Shown here in pieces: positions 14,831 to 25,120 of a DNA stretch of 64,000 bases (within the stretch, counting starts at the first letter, position 1; each line of letters begins with the position of its first letter). The stretch is from NCBI GenBank assembly GCA_949152475.1, contig OX424568.1, forward strand, positions 5,865,667-5,929,666. Direction: 5' to 3'. The translations under genes and the position numbers were made by a program. The DNA is from Terebella lapidaria. Lineage: Eukaryota > Annelida > Polychaeta > Terebellida > Terebellidae. Under the pieces are notes generated by a model. That model was given only the letters and a program-made list of their open reading frames with translations, was not told the origin of the DNA and did not search any database.

Positions 14831-16951
14831 CCTGAAATTTTTTTTTGCCGAGGCAGCATTTTTCATTTTCGTCGATATCTCGGAAACGGTGCGTCGATCG
14901 TTATTTTCGGACTCGTCGCCTTAGTCTAAGGGGTATTATGGATGACCTTTGACCTTGACCTTGAATTTTTCCGCCGAGTCGGCACTTTTGGTCCGATAAC
15001 CTATTGCCGTGGCGTTGCGTCCGTCGTCCATCAACAATTTTATCTTTACATTTTACGGTCGGATTTTGCTGAAATTTTGCACAAAAATGCCTAAAAACAT
15101 TTCGAGAGGGAGGTATTTTTTAGTTTTTTTATTTTCGCATTTTTTTCAAAATGGCGGCCGTTTTCGTCGAAAAATGGCCAATTTTGGACTTTGACGGTCG
15201 TTTTATCAAAATCTGTCTAGTAACTTTTATTCTTATTGATGCATAACACTCCTCATATGTACCCCTGTGACATGTATAAATTTCGTTGCCCTTGAATCGC
15301 TCGAAGTGGGCCATTTTGGGCCCAAACTCAGCCCAAATGGGACTTTTCCATGTTAAATTCTCCTATGCTTTATAATGGGACACATTAAGCCTAAGATTAG
15401 AGACTAGGAATCAATTGTGGACATATAGGAAATGATATCTGCTGAATATTATCGTGACCTTGAATTTGACCTTGACCTCGGTTTCAAGGTCAGAGCGGCC
15501 GTTTTCGTAAAAAAAAGGCCAATTTTGGTCTTTGACGGTCGTTTTCTCAAAATCTGTTCAGTAACTTTTTTTTCTTATTGATGCACAACACTCCTCATAT
15601 GTACCCCTGTGACATGTATAAATTCCGTTGCCCTCGAATCGCTCGAAGTGGGCCATTTTGGACCCAAACTCGGCCCAAATGGGACTTCCCCATGATAAAT
15701 TCTCCTATGCTTTATAATGGGACACATTAAGCCTAATATCTCACTCAAAATTGAGATTAGAGACTAGGAATCAATTGTGGACATACAGGAGATGATATAT
15801 GCTGAATATTCTCGCCGAGTCGGCATTTTTCGTTCTCGGCGATATCCCGGAAATGGTGCGTCGTAGAGCGAAACGAATGTTATTTTCGGATTCGTCGCCC
15901 TAGACAAATATGTCTAAGGGGTATTATGGGTGAACTGACAGATGACGTTGACTTTAGATCAGTTTATCTAGAACTCTGTCACCGAATCCAGGCTGAGCCT
16001 TTAGGCGAGGCTTGGATGGCGACCAGAGTGCGAGATAAACAGATGTAGCACGAGAACACAATGTCATATGCATTTTCTCGCACGACATGCCAATAAACTG
16101 CTGTCACGACAAACAAATGTTATATTTTACTCGCTCGAGTGCTAGATTGAAATATCTTGGAACTGCTCTCAGCATTGGACGGAAACGGTGGAGTGCGAGA
16201 AAACAAAGTTCGTCACAGAAAAGATTTAGGAAATGGAACAATTGGAAAAATTGTTGATTTTGCAGGGATGGCCCATAAAAGTCTACAATGACTTGTTTCC
16301 AATGGGGTCCCAAAATATTTACTTCGAGAACTAGGCCTACAACATGGAGCTAAGTTTTTGATATATCTCTTTTAAAATATTACCTTTATGTAGACTCTAC
16401 CTTTGTGACGTGTAAGTTTTGTTGTCCTTGAATAGCCGGTCTGCGTGTGGCGGCCATTTTGATTTTTCGACAGGTAGGCGAATTGTTTTTTTTTTGGTCA
16501 AAAATCACGTTACCACTAGTGGGCCAATTATAGGTCGAAGAAAAAAATCTGTCCCACTGAAAAAAACATTGGACTTGGAAATTTATCTTCATTATAGCAC
16601 CTATATTTGGTGCACCAATGTTGGTTTGGACCAGTCATTTGAGTGTTTATACCGACCGTTTATCAACCCCAATGGTGGGGTCAATCTTTAAAACTTTTTG
16701 GATGGCGAATGTGTGGTGGGCATTTGTCCAGAGAGCAACTGTCCGGTGAGCTCCTACTCTCACTCATATTTAATGTCCTGTGCATCCTTTTCCCGATCAG
16801 GATTCACAGTAAAGAACATAAAGATCATAACATGGCTGTTTGGTTTACTGATATGTTGTTTTGAATAAATGTTACATATACTAGTTAAAACTGACTTTTG
16901 TTTCATTTGGGATAGCCTATTTATGCGCAGGTCCTGAAATTAAACAGAAAA

Positions 16952-17485
16952 TTAGCCCAAAGGCTGAGATAGTTTACTGGACAATTTTGGTTTGGTCACG
17001 GCAGCATTGGCAGTTAACAGACCTTGAGATTTACCAATCAAGGAAATGGCCCAAAATGTATAGTAATGAGATTTGGACCGGAATTTTTTTTTCTGTCCAC
17101 CCATCAAAAACTCAAAATGGCCGCCATACGCAGACCGGCGATTCAAGGGCAACCAAACTTATACACATCACGAAGGTACATAAGGAGAATCTTTTGAAAC
17201 AAAAATCTCAAATCTGATCAGACAGTTTTTGAGAAAATGGCCGCCAAAGTTCAAAATTGCCCGTTCTTCGACGAAAACGGCCGCCATTTTGAAAAAAAAG
17301 GTTGAAAATAAAAAAACCTAAAAGATACGCCCTTCTCGAATTATTTCCAGGTATCTTTTCCCATATTTTCAGGAAGATTGGACCCCTGAAAATCTTAAAG
17401 GTAAAAATGTGGACGGACGACGACGGACGGACGCCGGACGCAACGCCATGGCAATAGGTTATCGGACCATAGGTCCGGTCACCTA
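16952..17485 (-). mobile_element. Short hairpin-ended element of the GGTTACCGG family (no tandem core)
   Basis: The left end is TTAGCCCAAAGGCTGAG followed by TAGTTTACTGGAC. The right end is CGGACGACGACGGACGGACG, then CCATGGCAATAGGTTATCGG, then a GGACCATAGGTCC hairpin and CACCTAAAA. It has the same ends and orientation as the copy at 25273-26796 but only about 530 bp, so the tandem core is absent. Just upstream, 16500-16950 shows no clear gene, although AATAAA occurs near 16863. Confidence 0.6.
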
Positions 17486-18265
17486 AAAATAGAATAATTT
17501 GAATTTAAGCATTATTTTAGATTCTAACCGTACTCGATACGCTACACTTTTATCAAATGAAAAGATCCTAGATGATTTTCTCCCACTGAACTGCTATTGA
17601 AAACTCACAAACTTAATTTTGGCCAACATAAAATCATGTTGGACAAAAATGTTTCATTTGGACTGGATACAAACATCAATCGTACCCCCAAAGTTTGATC
17701 TTCCATCGCTATAATACAGAAAACATTGAAAGTTTCTTTGCTCTTGCACATTTCGTACAAAGAGAAAAATATTTTGTAACCTGCTGGGTATTCAACTTTT
17801 GCTCACTAGGTAGGCCTATTTAGCGACTGTTACTTATGATCAAATGAAATCAAGTCAATAGTATACGATGTATGGGCATATATGTGGAGGATCGTTGGTA
17901 TATGGCCCAACTCTTTAAAACAAAATTGGTAAAAACCGTTCAAAGCATTTTTACAATTCACGTTTCCCCGCATTGAATCAATGCCGTCTGGCGAATGAAT
18001 TAGAATTTCGTTAGCACGGATGGCGTTTTGTGTATTACAGGTGCGTGTTTCGCATATTTTCCGACTTGACATGTCGAAAAAAAGCGAATTTGGTAACAAA
18101 TTAGATTCTTTAGCGTTATCCGAGCTATGTACTGGTTTCTGACCATTTGACAGTTATATTGGCATACATGTAGCATAAATGGTCAATATCTGTTGACAGG
18201 ATTGTTGTTGAACACAATTGTAATCTAATCATGCATCTCACCTTCACCGTCATCCCTTCTTCGGG

Positions 18266-18325
18266 TAGTTGTGATGCGCCCAACTTGACAATACGTTGTA
18301 CGTCAAGTTGGGCGCATCACAACTA
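18266..18325. mobile_element. 60-bp near-perfect palindromic element
   Basis: The left arm, TAGTTGTGATGCGCCCAACT, continues to the centre and is mirrored by AGTTGGGCGCATCACAACTA on the right. It is a copy of the 58-bp palindrome at 28938-28995, with a few differences only at the centre. It is flanked by CTTCGGG-like sequence on both sides (7 of 9 positions match), which could be a decayed target duplication. The flanks 17486-18265 and 18326-18587 hold nothing I recognise. Confidence 0.75.
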
Positions 18326-18587
18326 CCCTTCGGGCAGACCAAATAGGATATATTATAGTTATTCAGGGACTGCAAGCACATTAGAAGGGTGGCTAGACGC
18401 TGGCTAGACGAGGTAGAATATGCTTGAGGCATTTAACTTTGCTGTTGTAAGAAAATGACTGGATCTGATGTTTGTTTATTGAAAATTAGGGAAATGGAAT
18501 CATTTGAATGCATGTAAATTGCTACAACAGGGTTCTGTGGCTTTCAATTACTAGTGAGCCTGTACAACCGATTATAATCGATCATTT

Positions 18588-19803
18588 TTTTTGATTGATT
18601 GATTTATTTGGGTAAAATCCATACATGTACATTCAATGTTGACACAATAGTGTACATATATAAAAAAAAAAAAAAAAACCGAGGATAACACAAGAAAGCA
18701 TAAAACTTATTTCCGTTGTGGTCCTCATGTAAATTCAAGATGCGCTGGCAAAATTATTAATCTAAAAATATGTAAACAGTGGTAAATGTGAACATTTATA
18801 ATAATTCATAATGTAGACATGTATAATTAGACATTTGTATATTATATGTATACTGAAACAATAATAATAAGGTACAATAAACATATCACAGTTGTGTCAA
18901 TAGGGACAAAAATAGCACCATCTAAGTATATCTAAAAGGGTTAAAATAATTAGATTGATAATTGTTGACTAGCCATAACTTCACACCGTTTTTGAACTCT
19001 GACTTAGAGTGTGTTGCTTGTAGACTAGATGGGAGACTGTTCCACAACCTGGATGCGGTATATACAAATGAGCTTGCGCCTGAATGTTTAGTGTGGGGAA
19101 CTGTGACTGCATATTGGTGGGACCTAGTTCTAATATTGTGTTGGTTGTTTATTCTGTTTATGTGTAGGTAATTTGGGGCTTGGTTATTGATTATTTTGTA
19201 CATGTGATTGAGTTTTAATTGTTGTACTCTATATTCAATTGGGATCATGTTTACATGTTTAAATGCATCTGGACCTATATGAGTTCTGGGTGGGAGGTTT
19301 AACATATAGCGGACTACTTTATTTTGTGTGACTTGTAGTTTAGATTTATATTTCTGAGTTAGTCCTGAGTACCATGAAGGCGAGGCGTAATCAAAATGAC
19401 ATTGAATTAGTGCAGATACAAGAAGTTTTTTAGTGGTAAGGTCCAGAGATTTAGTGTTCCTGTAGAGAAATTTAATTTTGTTATTAACTTTAGTGATTGT
19501 TTTGTCAGCAATGTGTTCCCCGGACAGTGACTGATCCAGATCAACCCCCAGGTACTTAACCGATGTCTGATTCGCTATCAGGTTCCCTGCACATTCAACC
19601 TGGAGAGGAGGGGCAAATTTTGATTTTCTTTTCGTGCTGAACAGAATGGATTCAGTCTTACCTAAGTGCAGGGAGAGCTTATTGTCAATTAGCCATTCTC
19701 TAACTGACGCCAACTCTTCTGAGAGTGTAGTTTGGATTTGACCGACATCTTTACCGGAGACCAGAATCGCTGAATCATCAGCATAAAGTAACAACTTGCT
19801 ATC
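18588..19803 (-). mobile_element. 5'-truncated non-LTR retrotransposon (LINE), reverse transcriptase C-terminal part
   Basis: On the minus strand an open frame of 290 residues (19794-18922) starts at the reverse transcriptase catalytic motif (LLYADDSAILVSG). It continues with WLIDNKLSLHLGKTE and VKYLGVDLD and ends with the thumb/tail motif ASRLWNSLPSSLQ, all typical of the Rex1/CR1/L2/Jockey-type LINE tail. The 3' end is about 330 bp of non-coding sequence finishing in tandem AATC repeats and A. Flanking 11-mers ATCGATC(A/G)TTT at 18577-18587 and 19804-19814 match at 10 of 11 positions and look like a target-site duplication. Endonuclease and N-terminal polymerase regions are absent, so the copy is dead on arrival. 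The remaining frame is intact, so the insertion is fairly young. Confidence 0.85.
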
Positions 19804-20193
19804 ATCGATCGTTTGGTGGTAACTGATTGCAACCGATGAGTGAAATTGCCAACTTTTTCAATTTTCAAGATAGAAGTCTGAAATTTGATGAAAAAATACG
19901 GTTTTATGCCAAATGGAAACAAATAAAATTTCAAATTGATCCGACCATCCTACACAAAGTTATCGCCAAAAATCATATGGGGTTTTGTGTTGAACTTGAG
20001 TATTGTTAGTCTATATTCCAAAAATGTGCACAGCAATACAGATTATCATGAACAGTTGATGATTGCTTTTATATATGATATATCTTCATTCTTTTTTCGA
20101 GGGCTGACACTTCCTGTTGACTCACCATGTAGAAGCCAAGGAGAACAAGAACCACAAGTTATATAAAAAGATTGTTCTAATCAGCTGCTCAAA

Positions 20194-22869
20194 ATGTTCC
20201 CTTTATACCAGGCATCTGGCTTTTGTGAGTACTAGTGTTTTATTTCAACTAACTTATGCCAAATATGGTGCCCAATTCATAGTTTATAATAAACCCTGAA
20301 CATTCACAGTTATTGGTGTATTGTCATCTTATTGTAGTGTTATTCTGTACCGTATAGTAACCATGTTGTGATATGAATTGATCCTGTTTTTGTGACAGAC
20401 CGTGCGCCGGTGAGCAAGGCTTTGGTCGGGGGTTCTGTTCTTGCCTCCATTGCTCTCAATTTCCCTCTCGGACATGTCCGACACTGGATGAAATTCAACT
20501 ATGCCACTGTGTTTGACAATTACAATGTATGTCTTGCCAGATACTTGATCTCAAATTCAAACTTTCATCAAATCTATATTTATAAGTTAGATCACAAGGG
20601 ATATATAATGTATGTACCTGTTTTGACATAAATATACTTTCAGTTGTTGAGATTTCTGGCGTATCGATGTGTGTTCCTGGACCCCAAAGACATTCTCTGT
20701 GCCAGTGTTATACTGTATCACTTCCGCATATTTGAGAGAAGATATGGATCATTAAAATTTGCTGTGAGTTCCATTGGTAAAATTATATGCTACTCATAGT
20801 AATAAGTAATAACTGTTCATAATCGTTTTCGTTTTGAACATAATCATTATGATTGTAAACCAGTCGTTTTCGGTTTAAACATAATCATTTTGATTGTAAT
20901 ACATGTACCTGTTAATATTTGTGCACATGTTTTATTTATTCCAGAGTTACATTCTGTGTAACTTTTGTCTATCGTTGGTGCTAGAGTTGGGTGTAATTTA
21001 TGCTCTGCACCTATCAGAAATCGACCTCGGACCGTTCCCAAGTGGGCCGTGAGTATTAATCTCTCAGTGAGAAATATTCTTGACGTTGTTTGATTGGTTG
21101 AACCTTTATCATGTTTATCGTGTTTATTAAAAAAAAAATCAGTTCATTACTTGAAAAACTGTTACATTATGATAATTCAAAGTTAGATCAAGGTCAATAT
21201 TGCGAAGTCCAAATATTGTTTTCATTCTTTTGGAAGTAATACTGTCTTGACCATTCTATCTCAGGTATGGTCTGGTGTTCTCCCTGTATATATCTTACTA
21301 CTGCGACATACCGAGAGTAGCGTATACACATGTTATGGGTATTCCCGTGACTGGAAAATCCCTCACTTATGTGATAGGGTTACAGGTAAAGTTTACACAA
21401 GTTTCCAATATTTTCATTCAGATGCATTATGCTGATAATTTCATCAACTATAATAAACTAGTACATATTAATTAAAGTTCATCCCTGTTGTGTTGTTGCA
21501 GTTAGTCAGTGGATCCCTGGAATCTTTAGTGTTGGCTGCTGTAGGCTTGGTAAGTGTCAAACTCTAAGTACGTCAGCCATGTATTGTTGTATACAATATC
21601 TTACTGGATTTAGTCCGCATTATGTTTACATGTTAGAAGCATGTATAAACACTTGGTGATAGCAAATACATGTAAATCAAAACCATCGACTTGTTGTCAC
21701 TACAGGAAACATATTTATGTTTTTGTAGCTTTCAGGCTTTCTGGTCAAATGCAATATCTTGTGGTTGCGGAGCTGGTTCAGAATACCCAAGTTTGTTGGC
21801 TCTGTGTGTGACGAGACGTTGGGCAGGTTACTGCACACTCCAAAACCTCCGGAGTCAGACACACCGATGGGAGCGACACTAGAAATACAGCGACAGCAGC
21901 AAGTGGAGAGACTAGAACAACAGATGGCCTGGGCCCAACTACAACCCAGACAACAGGTACCGGACAACTGCAGGCATGGCTCAAAATTTTCAGTTATTTG
22001 ATTACAGAATCTTAATTGATTTGTCAGGTGAAAAACTGATGTTGAGAAATTATATTGAACAAAAATGTTGTTCTACATGGTTTGTATGAGTATACAAGTG
22101 AATTCTGACAGTGTTTTCCCAACAACAAACACTCCCAAAATAATTCAACAATTGTTTTTGTTTTGTTTTTGAGATATTTATTGTCGATAGTACAGTGGTA
22201 CAGTGATACATATATACACAAGCATACATGAATATTCATGAATATTCATCTGTGCGATATATGATATAATTCAACAATTGTCAGCGTGTCTAAAAAATCA
22301 GTGGTGCTCTACTTCATATCGACCATTTTACATTCTTTGTTCAAGGGTCTGTTTGGTTTGGGTTTGTTCGGAGGCAATCGGAGACAGAACCAGAATGTGC
22401 CTCCTGGAATGGATCCAGCTCAGAATATTGCGCCTCCTGCACCAATACCGTCAGACGACCAGGTCAGTGCTGTGGGTGTCGGCTGTTATACACTTGGATA
22501 TATTCAACAGTGACAAATCTAGTGTGTTAGTTCTGTAAATACCACCACTCGCATTCCCCAGCTTTTGACACATTCAGGTCACCATGCAACCTACTAGTCA
22601 ACTGGGATATTCTGATTTATCATGCAAATGTTCATGCCCCATCAAATTTGTTTTTGATCCACATTGCTGCTCCAGATATATTTGCCATTTGAATTTTAGT
22701 CCCATGACATATTTCTATACAGATCATGAACATGACTCGGTTATTGTCACCACTGCAGGTCCAGCGACTGGTCGAGATGGGCTTTAACCGTGAGAATGTG
22801 ATGAACGCCCTGCGTGTGTCCAACAACGACATAAACGTCGCCACCAATATACTACTGCACGACACCTAG
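20194..22869 (+). CDS. UBAC2: UBAC2: rhomboid-like ER pseudoprotease with UBA domain
   Basis: In vertebrates this ER membrane protein works in ER-associated degradation and holds UBXD8/FAF2 in the ER. Coding exons: 20194-20224, 20399-20526, 20644-20763, 20945-21048, 21265-21385, 21502-21549, 21729-21956, 22346-22462 and 22759-22869. They sum to 1,008 nt (335 residues plus stop); the human protein is about 344. The tiny first exon reads MFPLYQASGFY and joins RAPVSKALVGG, closely matching the human start, which fixes the start codon. Hydrophobic membrane segments lie in residues about 10-190 (SVLASIALNF, SYILCNFCLSLVLELGVIYA, YGLVFSLYISYYCDIPRV, LVLAAVGLLSGFLV). A glutamine-rich stretch (GATLEIQRQQQVERLEQQ) follows at about 240-258. 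A UBA domain ends the protein (VQRLVEMGFNRENVMNALR ..SNNDINVATNILLHD, residues 300-335). The order and the UBA end make the identification firm. Confidence 0.95.
22140..22281 (-). mobile_element. Small retroposed insertion with A-tail and 16-bp target duplication, in a UBAC2 intron
   Basis: ATAATTCAACAATTGT occurs at 22140-22155 and exactly again at 22266-22281. The 110 bp between begins TTTTGTTTTGTTTTT, which is an A-rich tail when read on the minus strand. That is the signature of LINE-driven reverse transcription of a short RNA or a truncated LINE/SINE end, inserted in reverse. An AATAAATAT lies just before the tail on the minus strand. Confidence 0.75.
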
Positions 22870-24110
22870 TCCAAGTTCTCAAGTCCCTGTATATACTGTA
22901 CATTTGTGCTAAATGTCACTTGTATAGCTCCATGTTGGATTGTGTACAAACTCGGCCAAGTTCTTTGTAATGCGTTGCAAACAATTTTATATGCAAATGG
23001 CATTCTTTCAAGTGTGATCATGATTTTTCTCAGCACAAGTCACTGAAGGCTTGGTCTGGATTCGATGCGAGGCCTGGATACGGTGACGAGTGCTGAGAAA
23101 AATCATGATCGGTCTCGAAGAATGATATCTGCATTTTCTCACACGAATACAAAATAACATACAGATAAGACCTACCCTTCTGCCACAAAATTAAGTTCTT
23201 ATCTAAGGGGATGCTTTATTAGAGGGGTACATTTACATGTTAATGTTACCGTAGCACCACACAAAAAGGTCTTCACAGAGGGGGAAGTCTTTATTCAGGG
23301 GGTCTTATCTGAGAGGGACCATTGTAAGCAGTGGTCACGAAATTTGTTATTTTCATGACACTCGTACTGGGAATGATTTTTCCTGGAACCTGTGTCGATC
23401 ACTGTGAATTCACAGCAGAGTGTGAGAATATGTGTAAACTCATAATGCAAATGAAGTCGTGTATGCCTGGGTGTTACCTGTATGACTGGTGTGAATGGAC
23501 TTGTGTGTGTACAACATTGATGTGGGATTTACATGTACTCCTACCACCATTTCATGAAATGTAGCGGATACATTTGTGTCATCGGGAATGTATAAAGGAT
23601 ATTGAACAGCAGAACAATCACATTTTTACTTAGACTGTCATTGTTTGTTTTGCAAATTTGTCTTTGGTTGTACCTTAATTAAATCCTCAACAGACCACAG
23701 TAATGTGTATCATTTTGTTTATTAACTATATTACAGCACGACTCCGGTGCTTTATATGCTTAGAAATCTTAACTATCAGCCAAAATTTTCATGTAAATTG
23801 ACTCGCATATTTTGACAGGGACGTGTTTGAGCACATAGACATGGCAGGTTTGTCCTATTGTGTTGACAAGAGTACTACATGTAGACACTAGTACGATCAT
23901 TTTGGATTATGTACTATAGCAAAGCTACCAGATTTACCCTGTATGCTTCCAGTGTTACATTTGAGACAAGGTGACAGCTAAGTTACTCAACCCTACAAGT
24001 ATGTTTCTCTGCGTAAAAACGATCAAATGTTAACAATTATTTGTACAATGAAATTTTATAGGTTAACTGAGAATCGTGAAGATTTCAAATAAATCAACAC
24101 AAAAGACAAC
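22870..24110 (+). other. Probable UBAC2 3' UTR
   Basis: The stretch from the stop codon to AATAAA at 24088-24093 is non-coding. Besides the hairpin, a degraded inverted repeat at about 23175-23330 (GATAAGACC against GGTCTTATC) resembles the MITE at 55481. Confidence 0.5.
22985..23145. repeat. Hairpin family H copy inside the probable UBAC2 3' UTR
   Basis: GATCATGATTTTTCTCAGCAC at 23016-23036 is mirrored at about 23090-23110, and weaker pairing continues on both sides. The loop region holds GAGGCCTGGATACGGTGAC, the inverse of a motif in the copies at 15955-16100 and 36950-37105. Copies of this hairpin share ATGCATTTTCTCGCACGA-like sequence on their right flank. Confidence 0.6.
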
Positions 24111-24126
24111 AAAAAGCTGGTTTATT
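24088..24126. terminator. Opposed poly(A) signals of UBAC2 (+) and PLEKHB (-)
   Basis: AATAAA lies at 24088-24093 on the plus strand. TTTATT at 24121-24126 is AATAAA on the minus strand. The signals point at each other across 27 bp, so the two cleavage sites should fall in the same short interval. Confidence 0.6.
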
Positions 24127-25120
24127 TTGTTACATTCAAGAACAAGTAATATCCGACAACATATCCATCACAGTTGATTCATAAAATCACACGTTTCCAC
24201 AATATTGTACCAGCAACATCGTACTTGAAACAAGTTTACATATTAACACAGAGTCCTGTCTCTAATAGGAAATTTTTGAAATCCCATTTCTGAATGTTCG
24301 GAAATTCCTGATTTGAGAACATTGACTCACATTATACCATCAGACCTGGTGAATTGAAACTTCATAGATTTTAGCAGCATTTGACACATTTCAAACTTGT
24401 AAAGCTGTCAAAATTTTATTGTAACATCCAGTTATGAAACTCCGTACACATAAAATGTATTACCGAATGAATACAACACCTTAATACATGCAAATCTCTG
24501 GGCATTATTACATCTCTTGCATCAGTCTTGTTCTCTATTCACACATCTAGAATGGAATGCATGATATGACATATGTACAACCACAGACATAGAAGTGAGA
24601 TGGATTGCCAATTCGACCTTGAGCTTGCGTCCAGAGGAAGATGGGAATTTTATTTCCGGTTTGGCGTTTTCATGGAAAATTGATTTGTCAAAGTATGTCG
24701 AATACTGTACAAGACGGCTCTGGTCAAGACTGAACAATGGCAAGACATTGACAAAGGAAGTGTAACTACCTTTTTCCTCTGACCTCGTGTGACCTCGAGC
24801 TCAATAGCTACAAACAGAGAGAGTGATATCAGAGTTGGCAGTCCATCTCTTCTCTACGCTATGTATACATTTAATACACGGAACAAAACATTTGGTTGCG
24901 TATTTAGCCAGCAGCGTGAAGCAAGCGACCAGAAATATGCAGTGATAGACGTGTACCATTCATCTCTTGAGTTTTTTTCAGAAATTTTTATGTAATTCCA
25001 ATATAATCTTTGTCATGAATATGTAATGTTACAATAGGCACAGCAAAGAATAATGGGTTGATTCCTTGATACAATACATAATGAAGCCCCCCACCCCCAC
25101 CCCGTCTGCTTTCCAGTTGC

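Larger units (their letters stand above)
13467..16500. repeat. Nest of hairpin-ended and foldback repeats
   Basis: Several families overlap here. Element starts of the type AACCTATT..CATGGCGTTGCGTCCG lie at about 13475 and 15000. Units with CGAGTCGGCATTTTTCGTT and TGCGTCGTAGAGCGAAACG lie at about 14860-14950 and 15815-15930; these are single copies of the tandem unit at 44380-44960. A block with GGGCCCAAACTCAGCCCAAA occurs near 15310 and again near 15660. A hairpin family H copy lies at 15955-16100. No coding sequence is credible. The order suggests repeated insertion of elements into one another. Confidence 0.55.
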
